This document shows, piece after piece, positions 1 to 6,576 of a DNA stretch of 9,291 nucleotides (within the stretch, counting starts at the first letter, position 1; every line of letters begins with the position of its first letter). A program made the translations under genes and the position numbers. The stretch comes from an uncultured Varibaculum sp. (GTDB lineage Bacteria; Actinomycetota; Actinomycetes; Actinomycetales; Actinomycetaceae). The DNA is taken from the NCBI GenBank assembly GCA_947253735.1, contig CAMYAU010000064.1, forward strand, positions 1 to 9,291, in the 5' to 3' direction. Under the pieces are notes generated by a model. That model saw only the letters and a program-made list of their open reading frames with translations. It made no database searches and had not been told where the DNA came from.

Positions 1-1134
1 CTGATTACTTCCCTCGAGGGCGCGCTACGCACTCGCGGTTTCCAATATGAGGCCGCGGCCCGGGGTTTAGGAGCTTCTCGCACCCGTACCCTGCTGCAAG
101 TAACTTTGCCGCTATCCGCCCCGGCGATCGTTTCGGCAACCGCTTTAGCGTTTTCCCGTTGCCTAGGGGAGTTCGGGGCAACTATTACTTTTGCCGGTTC
201 TTTGCAGGCGATCTCGCGCACCTTGCCCCTAGAGGTTTATTTGCAGCGAGAAACTGACACGGATCTGGCGCTTTCTTTATCTTTAGTGATTATCGCCCTG
301 GCAATTGTGATGGTGGGCGGCACCCAGGTACTTTCCGACTATTGGTATTCGCGCCTGATGGGGCGCCATCAGCAAAGTGCAACTACCGGAACCGTTAGGG
401 CGCTTAGTGGCTTGTCCAAGAAAAACAAAAAGGAAAAATTAGCCGGACCCGGGGTGCATCTAGATGCGAAAATCGCGGTGCGAAACTTGGACGTGGATTT
501 AGATTTTGCTCCCGGTTCTGCCACTGCCCTGCTCGGCCCCAATGGAGCCGGAAAATCTACCATTATTTCTCTGCTAGCAGGTACCTTGGTGCCCGATTCC
601 GGCTCTATTAAATGGAGCGTGGATAAACCCCGGATAGTACTCCTAGCTCAAGACCCCGCCCTATTTCCCCATATGTCCGTGCTGAGAAACGTAGTTTTTG
701 GATTGCGCTGCCTGGGCATCGAGAAGTCTCATGCAGAGCAGCTAGCCCGCACCCAACTGGAGGCCGTGGGAATGCAGACTTTAGAGAGACGCCGTCCCAA
801 CCAACTTTCCGGGGGGCAAAAACAGCGGGTAGCTATTGCCCGCGCGATGGCGATTGAACCGGATGTAGTGCTGCTGGATGAACCGATGGCCTCCCTGGAC
901 GTGGAGGTAGCCGATCAGCTGCGCCTATTACTACGCGAACGTATTGGGGGCGCTACCACTATCCAAGTCACCCACGACCTAACCGATGTGATTGCCCTCG
1001 ACTGCCAAGTAGTAGTGCTAAAGCATGGTCAAGTTACCCAGCGTGGCTATTGGCGAGACCTCTTTGAGGAAACTCAAGATCGCTTCCTACAGCAACTTAC
1101 CCGTAAAGCCCAGCTAGATAACGCAATAAAATAA
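1..1134 (+). CDS. modBC: Molybdate ABC transporter, fused permease (ModB) and ATPase (ModC), 5' end missing
   Basis: The open frame runs in from the left edge, so the true start lies upstream and 377 codons are visible. The first 35 codons hold the permease cytoplasmic EAA loop (EAAARGLGAS at about 49-78). A ModB-like helix with LGEFGATITFAG follows, then one more membrane segment. After a Lys-rich linker at about 415-440 a full ABC ATPase begins: Walker A GPNGAGKST at 535-561, signature LSGGQ at 805-819, Walker B VVLLDE at 865-882, then the D-loop SLD and the switch His at 973-975. The LGEFGAT motif is typical of ModB, so the substrate is probably molybdate (tungstate is also possible) imported across the cytoplasmic membrane. 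Separate ModC proteins usually end in a TOBE/Mop domain of roughly 65-140 residues; this one stops soon after the ATPase and lacks it. The binding protein ModA would be expected upstream, outside the window. Confidence 0.88.
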   Translation: MITSLEGALRTRGFQYEAAARGLGASRTRTLLQVTLPLSAPAIVSATALAFSRCLGEFGATITFAGSLQAISRTLPLEVYLQRETDTDLALSLSLVIIALAIVMVGGTQVLSDYWYSRLMGRHQQSATTGTVRALSGLSKKNKKEKLAGPGVHLDAKIAVRNLDVDLDFAPGSATALLGPNGAGKSTIISLLAGTLVPDSGSIKWSVDKPRIVLLAQDPALFPHMSVLRNVVFGLRCLGIEKSHAEQLARTQLEAVGMQTLERRRPNQLSGGQKQRVAIARAMAIEPDVVLLDEPMASLDVEVADQLRLLLRERIGGATTIQVTHDLTDVIALDCQVVVLKHGQVTQRGYWRDLFEETQDRFLQQLTRKAQLDNAIK

Positions 1135-1135
1135 A

Positions 1136-1197
1136 AACCCCACTTGCGAGCCGGAAAGGCAAATGACTGAGTTAACCCATTGATGACAAGTGGGTTA
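1136..1197 (+). terminator. Possible weak terminator or attenuator downstream of modBC
   Basis: Just after the modBC stop, CCCACTTG (1139-1146) is repeated inverted as CAAGTGGG (1187-1194) across a 40-nt loop. A competing shorter hairpin pairs TAACCCA (1173-1179) with TGGGTTA (1191-1197) around an 11-nt loop. The two structures share their 3' arm and are mutually exclusive. No strong T run follows, so this is not a textbook intrinsic terminator and read-through into thiL is possible. Confidence 0.25.
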
Positions 1198-1232
1198 GTT
1201 ACTAGTTAAGGCCAATAGGTAAGCTAACAGCT

Positions 1233-2375
1233 ATGACTACTTCCCACCCCTCTAAATCCCCCCAGGTAAAGCCAGGTTTTCCCGAAGCTTCCTCCTTTCC
1301 TCAAGACGCGGTGCCCACCCCGATCACTGCCGAAGATCGCCTAATCGCCGATTTTAGTCGCGATCTACATACTCACCCGCGAGTACTGGTTGGTACCGGA
1401 GATGATTGCGCAGTTCTAGCTCATCCTGATTCGCGTTCCGTGATCTCCACCGATGTGTTGGTAGAGGGAGTACATTTCCGCCGCGATTGGATGAGCCTAG
1501 AACAGATTGGCAGGCGTGCCGCTGCGCAAAACGCCGCGGATATTGCGGCAATGGGGGCGAGCGCCCACAGCGCGGTCGCGGCGGTAACTATTCCTAAAGA
1601 CATGGGCAATGCCGAGATTACCGCCCTCGCTACCGGGCTAGCAAAAGGCTTAGAAAGCTACGGATATGCTCTGGTAGGTGGGGATCTATCTTCCGGGCCA
1701 TGCCTGCAGATAGCAGTCACGGTTATCGGGGATTTAGCGGGCCGACCTCCCCTATTACGGTGTGGTGCGCAAGTAGGCGACCAGGTGTATTTCGCGGGGA
1801 ATCTCGGTGATTCCGCTGCCGGGTTAGCCCTGCTGGAACGCTTCCAGAGTCCGCAAGCTGCCCTAGATGATCCCACCCTACCGGGATCCTTGCGCGGCCT
1901 CGTCAACAAAGTTATTTCTCGCTATCAGGTTCCAGAGGTTCCCGCTTCCCTCGCCTCCCGACTAGCCCCGGCCGGGGCCCATGCTTTGATGGATATTTCT
2001 GATGGGCTTAGCCGCGACGGGGCAAAAATAGCTGCTGCGTCCGGGGTAGTAATTGATTTGCACCCCGTCCTCTTAGAAAAATATGCCCAGCGCCTTGCAG
2101 ATCTGGCTAGTTTCTTGGGTACCAGTAGCTGGGATTGGATTCTCGGGGGAGGAGAAGATCATGGCCTGCTATGTACAGCTCCCGCAGGATTTGCGATTCC
2201 CGGTTTTACGCTCATTGGCGAGGTTTTATCGGCGAGCACCCAAGCGGCCGATATCACCAATAAAACCGAAGTTACGTTCAGTAATGAAGACGATTCATCA
2301 TCTTCGTTTAACGCCTACCTGCTAGTTGAGGGACAACCGTATGCGCAACACGGGTGGGATCATTTTGCCTCTTAA
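1233..2375 (+). CDS. thiL: Thiamine-monophosphate kinase ThiL
   Basis: ThiL phosphorylates thiamine monophosphate with ATP to make thiamine diphosphate, the last step of the cofactor pathway, in the cytoplasm. The protein has the PurM/ThiL-type ATP-binding fold. Visible blocks are GDDCAVL (56-62), ISTDVLVEGVHF (71-82), GGDLSSGP (149-156), GNLGDSAAGL (189-198), MDISDGL (253-259) and GGGEDH (305-310), with acidic metal-binding residues in the expected places. At 380 residues it is longer than the usual 310-350. The excess is a low-complexity Pro/Ser-rich N-terminus of about 30 residues and a Ser/Asp-rich stretch at 345-360 before the ThiL-like end GWDHF. The ATG at 1233 has only a weak AGGTAAG-like ribosome site, and no later start would keep the whole fold. 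It is 98 bp downstream of modBC, converges on the tRNA cluster, and has no other thiamine gene beside it. Confidence 0.93.
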   Translation: MTTSHPSKSPQVKPGFPEASSFPQDAVPTPITAEDRLIADFSRDLHTHPRVLVGTGDDCAVLAHPDSRSVISTDVLVEGVHFRRDWMSLEQIGRRAAAQNAADIAAMGASAHSAVAAVTIPKDMGNAEITALATGLAKGLESYGYALVGGDLSSGPCLQIAVTVIGDLAGRPPLLRCGAQVGDQVYFAGNLGDSAAGLALLERFQSPQAALDDPTLPGSLRGLVNKVISRYQVPEVPASLASRLAPAGAHALMDISDGLSRDGAKIAAASGVVIDLHPVLLEKYAQRLADLASFLGTSSWDWILGGGEDHGLLCTAPAGFAIPGFTLIGEVLSASTQAADITNKTEVTFSNEDDSSSSFNAYLLVEGQPYAQHGWDHFAS

Positions 2376-2385
2376 AGGCGGGAGT

Positions 2386-2396
2386 AAAAAATAAAA
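2386..2396 (-). terminator. U-rich tract that may end the tRNA transcript
   Basis: On the minus strand, about 17 nt past the encoded CCA of tRNA-Phe, the sequence becomes TTTTATTTTTT. I see no good separate hairpin in front of it, so if it terminates the tRNA operon it would have to rely on the tRNA-Phe fold or another factor. It sits between the convergent ends of thiL and the tRNA cluster. Confidence 0.25.
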
Positions 2397-2412
2397 CGCT
2401 AAAAGTAACCAG

Positions 2413-2488
2413 TGGTGGCTCCGACCGGCATCGATCCGGTGACCTTTCGATTTTCAGTCGAACGCTCTCCCAACTGAGCTACAGAGCC
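2413..2488 (-). tRNA. tRNA-Phe (anticodon GAA), CCA encoded
   Basis: Read on the minus strand, the acceptor arm GGCTCTG pairs with CGGAGCC (one G-U pair). The anticodon arm TTCGA-CTGAAAA-TCGAA places GAA at positions 34-36. The T arm is CCGGA-TCGATGC-CGGT-like. The discriminator base is A and is followed directly by CCA in the DNA, unlike the two other tRNAs of the cluster. It is the last gene of the Glu-Asp-Phe cluster. Confidence 0.95.
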
Positions 2489-2508
2489 TGGGGGTCTAAA
2501 AAGACCTG

Positions 2509-2582
2509 CGACCCAGACGGGACTCGAACCCGCGACCTCCGCCGTGACAGGGCGGCGCGCTAACCAACTGCGCCACTGGGCC
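2509..2582 (-). tRNA. tRNA-Asp (anticodon GTC)
   Basis: On the minus strand the acceptor arm GGCCCAG pairs with CTGGGTC (one G-U pair). The anticodon arm CCGCC-CTGTCAC-GGCGG is a perfect 5-bp stem with GTC. The T arm GCGGG-TTCGAGT-CCCGT is normal and the discriminator base is G, as expected for tRNA-Asp. The CCA end is not encoded. It is the middle gene of the cluster, 20 nt before tRNA-Phe and 33 nt after tRNA-Glu. Confidence 0.96.
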
Positions 2583-2615
2583 ATATTTTATTGTGCTCCA
2601 CCTTTCGGCAGATCG

Positions 2616-2688
2616 TACCCCCAACGGGATTCGAACCCGTGCCGTCGCCGTGAAAGGGCGGTGTCCTAGGCCTCTAGACGATGGGGGC
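2616..2688 (-). tRNA. tRNA-Glu (anticodon TTC)
   Basis: On the minus strand the gene starts GCCCCCA, which pairs with TGGGGGT including a G1-U72 wobble. The D arm carries the GTCTAGAGGCCTAGGAC pattern of glutamate tRNAs, the anticodon loop is CTTTCAC (TTC) and the T arm ACGGG-TTCGAAT-CCCGT is perfect. The CCA is not encoded. The anticodon stem is CCGCC against GGCGA, so the outermost pair (27-43) is a C-A mismatch where glutamate tRNAs normally have C-G. It is the first gene of the cluster. Confidence 0.94.
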
Positions 2689-2712
2689 CTTGCGGCCTGG
2701 CCTCAAGGCCTC
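2684..2712 (-). promoter_or_regulatory. Hairpin in the tRNA leader overlapping the 5' end of tRNA-Glu
   Basis: GGGGCCTTG (2684-2692) can pair with CAAGGCCTC (2704-2712) as a 9-bp stem with one G-U pair and an 11-nt loop. In the minus-strand precursor this stem would take the first five bases of mature tRNA-Glu away from the acceptor arm, so it competes with the tRNA fold at the RNase P cleavage site. A role in processing is inference. Confidence 0.3.
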
Positions 2713-2728
2713 GGCTCAGACTTGAATA

Positions 2729-2758
2729 AGCTTACCGGCATTGAGCAACTAAAGGCAA
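2729..2758 (-). promoter_or_regulatory. Candidate promoter of the Glu-Asp-Phe tRNA cluster
   Basis: On the minus strand a -35-like TTGCCT (2758-2753) and a -10-like TAAGCT (2734-2729) are separated by 18 bp, which would start transcription about 34 nt before tRNA-Glu. The match to consensus is moderate (4 of 6 and 3 of 6), so this is only the best candidate I could find in the interval. Confidence 0.25.
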
Positions 2759-2842
2759 AGCGATCCCCTATGAAGCCTCTCACAACTGGGGTTTACCGCG
2801 TCTTTTAATGGTTCAATACCTGCATTTTTTGTCGGTGAAACG

Positions 2843-2854
2843 TAGTCTAGTTAT
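2843..2854 (+). promoter_or_regulatory. Candidate -10 box for a leaderless mscS-operon transcript
   Basis: TAGTCT at 2843-2848 fits the TANNNT form of actinobacterial -10 boxes and lies 6 nt before the ATG at 2855, so a transcript could begin at the start codon itself. I see no purine-rich ribosome site in front of this ATG, which fits a leaderless message. There is no convincing -35. Confidence 0.3.
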
Positions 2855-4039
2855 ATGCAGCTGCAACCTTTAGGCACATCCTCATCAGATCAAACCGTTG
2901 AGCAAGTATTTGACTGGCTAACCAGCCTCGCCGGTATGGGCGTAGGGGCGCTAGCCGGGATCATCCTTGCCTCAATCGCTACCGCGATTTTAAAGCTGGT
3001 AGCTAAACGCGAGCCGCTCACCAAACTGATCTTAAAACGAGCCACCCGTAGCTTCTTCTTCGCCATGCTGATTCTGGGAGCCTATCTGGGCTGGAAGTAC
3101 ACCACTTCCGGACTGGAAATCGCTGCTTCTACCGGGATTGGGAGGTTTAGCCAAGGATTACTGATCGTGGTGATTTTAGCGGTTACTTTCCTGATCACCC
3201 GCATTTGCTACGTGATCGAAGACGTGGCGGTAAAAGCTAACCGCGAGAATCCTTCCCGGAGCCGTTCGAAAATGCTGACTCAGGCACAGGTTATCCGGCG
3301 GTTATTACAAGCGGTAGTAGTGGTTGTGGGGATTTCTAGTGCGATTTTAACCTTCCCGTCTGCCCAGGTTGCAATGAGTTCCATGCTGGCCTCGGCTGGG
3401 GTTGCTTCCATTGTGGCTACTTTAGCCGCCCAATCGACTTTGGCGAATGTTTTCGCCGGGGTACAAATGGCACTTTCAGATGCTCTCCGGGTCGGCGACA
3501 AAGTACAGGTACCGGGTCTAGATGGCAAAAAAGAACTGGGTACGGTCGAAGAAATCACTCTCACCTACGTGGTGCTTAACCTGGCCGATGAACGGCGAAT
3601 GATTGTGCCGTCTACCCATTTCACCCAGCAAAAGTTTGAAAACTGGACCCGCAAACATACTCAGCAGCTGGGGATGGTTGAGTTGTATTTAGACTATTCT
3701 GCACCTATCGATTCGATTCGCGCGCAAGTGGATTTGTTACTATCTGGCACAGAGCTTTGGGATGGACGCAGCGCTCGCGTAGAAGTTTCTGACATGACCG
3801 CTGATTCGCAGACGGTCAGAATCGCGGTATCGGCAGCAGATAGCAATGATTTATGGGTACTGCGCTGTTACCTGCGAGAACAACTAATTCAATGGCTGGT
3901 AAAAGAGGTTCCCTGGGCTTTGGTTTCTCGCCGCATCCAACCACAACAGGTACGCTATCTAAGCCGTGACCGCTCCGATGAGGAAGTGCATCGCTTGGCG
4001 CGCAAATTGGTAGGCGAAAATGATCTACGGAAAGGTTAA
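2855..4039 (+). CDS. MscS-family mechanosensitive ion channel
   Basis: A membrane channel of the small-conductance mechanosensitive family, which opens when turgor rises and releases solutes during hypo-osmotic shock. The 394 residues show hydrophobic segments at about 25-48, 66-83, 100-122 and 148-166. The diagnostic pore helix and beta-domain entry follow at about 175-218 (SSMLASAGVASIVATLAAQS, then NVFAGVQMALSDALRVGDKV). The MscS beta domain continues to about 265, and an alpha/beta C-terminal domain to about 360 ends in a charged tail. MscS channels with one or two helices before the pore helix are shorter; this one has an extra N-terminal segment. The ATG at 2855 gives the full membrane part. 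It is the first gene of a five-gene operon and ends 3 bp before msrB. Confidence 0.92.
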   Translation: MQLQPLGTSSSDQTVEQVFDWLTSLAGMGVGALAGIILASIATAILKLVAKREPLTKLILKRATRSFFFAMLILGAYLGWKYTTSGLEIAASTGIGRFSQGLLIVVILAVTFLITRICYVIEDVAVKANRENPSRSRSKMLTQAQVIRRLLQAVVVVVGISSAILTFPSAQVAMSSMLASAGVASIVATLAAQSTLANVFAGVQMALSDALRVGDKVQVPGLDGKKELGTVEEITLTYVVLNLADERRMIVPSTHFTQQKFENWTRKHTQQLGMVELYLDYSAPIDSIRAQVDLLLSGTELWDGRSARVEVSDMTADSQTVRIAVSAADSNDLWVLRCYLREQLIQWLVKEVPWALVSRRIQPQQVRYLSRDRSDEEVHRLARKLVGENDLRKG

Positions 4040-4042
4040 GCG

Positions 4043-4444
4043 ATGAGTAATTTTGATCCGCGTACCGCTAGCGAGTCCGATTGGCGGGTCCGACTAGATG
4101 CGAACGAATACTATGTATTGCGCGAAGCGGGTACTGAGCGTCCTGGTACCGGCCAATATCTATATGAAAACCGGACCGGGATTTACCGTTGTCGTGCCTG
4201 TGGCTCCGAGCTGTTTCGCTCCGAGACCAAGTTCGATTCTCACTGCGGTTGGCCAGCATTTTTCCAGCCTGAGGACGCCGCGGTCAGTTACCACCGTGAC
4301 TCCTCCCATGGGATGGTAAGGACCGAAGTGCGCTGCGCCAACTGTCACAGTCACCTGGGGCATGTTTTTGACGATGCGCCGGATATGCCGACGGGACAAC
4401 GCTATTGCATTAACTCTATCTGCCTAGATTTTCAGGCGGAATAA
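4043..4444 (+). CDS. msrB: Peptide methionine-(R)-S-oxide reductase MsrB
   Basis: MsrB reduces the R form of methionine sulfoxide in proteins back to methionine, with thioredoxin as the usual electron donor; it is probably cytoplasmic because no signal peptide is seen. The 133 residues carry the complete set of family landmarks: zinc-site pairs C50-x-x-C53 and C98-x-x-C101, KFDSHCGWPAF with a probable resolving Cys68, HLGHVFDDAP, and the catalytic Cys122 in RYCINS. The ribosome site GGAAAGG at 4029-4035 lies inside the end of the channel gene, 7 nt before the ATG, so translation is probably coupled. The MsrA partner for the S form is not in the window. Confidence 0.97.
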   Translation: MSNFDPRTASESDWRVRLDANEYYVLREAGTERPGTGQYLYENRTGIYRCRACGSELFRSETKFDSHCGWPAFFQPEDAAVSYHRDSSHGMVRTEVRCANCHSHLGHVFDDAPDMPTGQRYCINSICLDFQAE

Positions 4445-4445
4445 C

Positions 4446-5303
4446 ATGCGGGTTATCAGCGCAAACCTTCAGTATGGAACTCCGGCTGCGGGTGAAATCT
4501 CCACAGGGAATCGCTGGCAACAGTTAGCCCAGCTCTTTTCCGATTACCAAGCTGATGTTATCTGCCTGCAAGAAGTAGATTTTTACCAGACGCGGTCGGG
4601 TTTTAAAGATCAAGCTCGCTCCCTTGCCGATGCCTTAATCCAAGTCACCGGGCAGTCTTGGCGGTATCGATTTTTAAGTTTTTTTGCGGGTCAAATCATT
4701 TCAGGTATACGGTTGCCGGCGACTCTCCCCACCGATATTCCTCTAAATAGATACCATCCTCTTCGCGCTGATCGTCCCCTACTGGGCGGGTATGGAGTCG
4801 CGCTACTGTCCCCGCATCCCGTGCATCGCTGGGTTAGTGCCAAGCTAGGGGCAGCCCCGCTTCGGATTAATATTTCAGGTTACAATCCTCGCGCCTGGAA
4901 ATTTTACTTTGGACAAGCTCGCAGCTTGCTAGGGGCCGAGATCCTCACCCCCGAAGGGCGTTTTCTCGTGGGCAGCACCCACCTCGAATTAGGAACTGCC
5001 ACCGCCAAGCGTCAACTCACTCGCTCTTGGGAGGGTTTAGCTTCGCTAGCAGGAAAGGCTACGCCAGTGCTTGTGGGGGATATGAACTTGAGCCGGGAAG
5101 ATGCTCAACAGGTATATCCCCATTTAACTTTGGCAAGTGCTCCCACTTTCCCATCCACTGAGCCCTATTTCCAGATTGACCAGGTATTTGCTCCGGCAAC
5201 TTGCCAAGTTTTAACCACAGAGACGATTTTGATGCCCATCTCTGATCATCGGGCGCTATTTGTGGACTTACAGCCCTTAGCGGGTAAGCAATGCGCAAAG
5301 TGA
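4446..5303 (+). CDS. Endonuclease/exonuclease/phosphatase-fold hydrolase
   Basis: A metal-dependent hydrolase of the EEP fold (the DNase I / exonuclease III / inositol phosphatase fold). All expected active-site positions are visible: Asn7 in SANLQYG, metal-binding Glu43 in LQEVD, His179 in STHLE, Asp212 and Asn214 in VGDMNL, Asp245 in QIDQVF, and the Asp267-His268 pair in ISDHRALF. The 285-residue protein has no signal peptide or membrane segment. The fold alone does not tell DNA repair nuclease from phosphodiesterase or phosphatase, and I do not recognise a specific ortholog, so the substrate is unknown. It starts 1 bp after msrB with a purine-rich AGGCGGA site inside msrB, and its last 13 bases overlap the next gene, so it is translationally coupled on both sides. 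Confidence 0.85.
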   Translation: MRVISANLQYGTPAAGEISTGNRWQQLAQLFSDYQADVICLQEVDFYQTRSGFKDQARSLADALIQVTGQSWRYRFLSFFAGQIISGIRLPATLPTDIPLNRYHPLRADRPLLGGYGVALLSPHPVHRWVSAKLGAAPLRINISGYNPRAWKFYFGQARSLLGAEILTPEGRFLVGSTHLELGTATAKRQLTRSWEGLASLAGKATPVLVGDMNLSREDAQQVYPHLTLASAPTFPSTEPYFQIDQVFAPATCQVLTTETILMPISDHRALFVDLQPLAGKQCAK

Positions 5304-6187
5304 GCATGATTTCTGATCGAATTCCCGCACCTTTTATCTTTGTGGGTTCTGGACTTTCCCAATATTCAGGGGCGGCAATTGCCACCCTCTGGTTGTTCGC
5401 GGTGATGAGCCCCACTGCGGTGGCCTGGTGGCGGGTAGCGGTAGCGGCGGTCATTTTGATGCTGATTCGGCGTCCTTTTCGCCGTGCTCTCACTTGGCAG
5501 ACACTCCTGGCAGCAACGGTTATGGGGCTGTTCATAACCACTATGAACATGACTTTTTATCAGGGAATTTCTCGAATTCCGCTGGGCACTTGCGTCTCGA
5601 TTGAGTTCACTGGGCCGGTGATGGTGGCTCTTTTTAGAGGGCGAGGCTGGCGGACTCGGATCGCGGCACTACTAGCAGGGATAGGGGTGGCATCTATTTC
5701 CGGGATCGGCCTGGATATCGCTACCTCCGAAGCGCAGATCGGGTTGTTGTTTTCGCTCGCTGCCGGGGTTTGCTGGGCGGGCTATATTGTGGTGGGGCAA
5801 AAACTCGCCACTGCCGGCCATGGCCAGGATTCTTTGGCCATCGGCTTATTTATTGCCGCCTTGCTGACCGTGCCTCTAGTTGGTCCTTCGAAGATCGCGG
5901 CTGGTTGGCAAAGCGCTTGGATCCTCCTGTGCTGCATCGCAGTCGGGGTGCTGTCTACCGCAGTGCCCTTCCCTTTAGAACAGGTAGCATTGCGGCGCTT
6001 AGGCCCCGATATCTTTTCGCTCTTAGCTTGTTTAATGCCGGCGATTAGTGAGGTGGTGAGCATGGTAGTGCTGCGTCACCTGCCAAATGTGGGGGAAAGC
6101 CTCGGTTTGGTATGCATTTCGCTAGCGGTAGCTTTTGCACAATACCGTCCCGGGATGTTACACAGGAAACGTACGCCTAATAACTAG
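5291..6187 (+). CDS. EamA/DMT-superfamily exporter, RhtA-like
   Basis: A multi-pass membrane transporter of about ten helices made of two repeated EamA halves. The second half begins near residue 150 with FSLAAGVCWAGYIVVGQK. The pattern SIEFTGPVMVALF (103-115), this CWAGYIVVGQ block, and STAVPFPLEQVALRRL (222-237) closely follow my recollection of RhtA, the Escherichia coli threonine/homoserine exporter. Amino-acid or related metabolite export is therefore the best guess, not proof of substrate. The start is uncertain: ATG 5291 overlaps the previous gene by 13 bp, and GTG 5300 or ATG 5306 are alternatives that leave all helices intact. It is the fourth gene of the operon. Confidence 0.87.
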   Translation: MRKVSMISDRIPAPFIFVGSGLSQYSGAAIATLWLFAVMSPTAVAWWRVAVAAVILMLIRRPFRRALTWQTLLAATVMGLFITTMNMTFYQGISRIPLGTCVSIEFTGPVMVALFRGRGWRTRIAALLAGIGVASISGIGLDIATSEAQIGLLFSLAAGVCWAGYIVVGQKLATAGHGQDSLAIGLFIAALLTVPLVGPSKIAAGWQSAWILLCCIAVGVLSTAVPFPLEQVALRRLGPDIFSLLACLMPAISEVVSMVVLRHLPNVGESLGLVCISLAVAFAQYRPGMLHRKRTPNN

Positions 6188-6210
6188 TAAAGATATAACG
6201 GAGAAGAATA

Positions 6211-6465
6211 ATGGGTGGATTAATTGGTTCGATTATTGGTGGCGGCATTATTGGAGCGTTAGCGCGCTTCTTTATGAAGGGCAAACAGAATATGGGGACG
6301 ATTGTCACCATCATCATTGGTATGATTTCTGCTGGCCTAGCTGATTGGATTTTAGGAAAAGTTATGGGCCCAGGTCATGGCGTTATCAGCTTTATCCTGG
6401 CCATAGTGATCGCGGTAGGTTTAATCAGCGCTTACTTGGGATTCACGAATAAGAAAGAACAATAA
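6211..6465 (+). CDS. GlsB/YeaQ/YmgE-family small membrane protein
   Basis: An 84-residue protein with three hydrophobic, Gly-rich segments (about 1-18, 27-50 and 57-78). It has the family's opening glycine-rich helix and a short basic loop (MKGKQNMG) before the second helix. Members were once called transglycosylase-associated and are linked to general stress in several bacteria; their molecular role is unclear. A strong ribosome site GGAGAAG (6200-6206) precedes the ATG by 4 nt. It lies 23 bp after the DMT gene and directly before the strong terminator, so it is the last gene of the operon, possibly with extra translation of its own. Confidence 0.88.
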   Translation: MGGLIGSIIGGGIIGALARFFMKGKQNMGTIVTIIIGMISAGLADWILGKVMGPGHGVISFILAIVIAVGLISAYLGFTNKKEQ

Positions 6466-6520
6466 CCTCTAGCTACTAACCATTTTGGCAGCTGCGGCTA
6501 CCAACACTTACCTACTTAGG

Positions 6521-6560
6521 CTGCTGCTCGGCAAGCTATTTTGCCGAGCAGCAGTTTTTT
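6521..6560 (+). terminator. Strong intrinsic terminator of the mscS-to-glsB operon
   Basis: CTGCTGCTCGGCAA (6521-6534) and TTGCCGAGCAGCAG (6541-6554) form a perfect 14-bp stem around a 6-nt loop, followed at once by six T (6555-6560). No T run follows on the other strand, so it acts in the + direction. It marks the end of the five-gene operon 55 bp after its last stop codon. Confidence 0.95.
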
Positions 6561-6576
6561 ATCTAGATACCGAATC

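Noticed and set aside
535..1134. Polyamine or sulfate transporter ATPase (PotA/CysA type) instead of ModC
   Set aside because: The ATPase alone could be confused with these, but the fused permease part carries the ModB-type LGEFGAT motif and the protein lacks the long C-terminal regulatory domain of PotA and CysA.
2354..2808. Short frames overlapping the tRNA cluster on both strands
   Set aside because: They consist of translated tRNA sequence; the three tRNA folds fully explain this region.
3280..3564. Antisense frame inside the mechanosensitive channel gene
   Set aside because: It is a shadow of a strongly supported membrane-channel gene and has no motif of its own. The same applies to the antisense frames at 5059-5550, 5782-6063 and 8308-8727.
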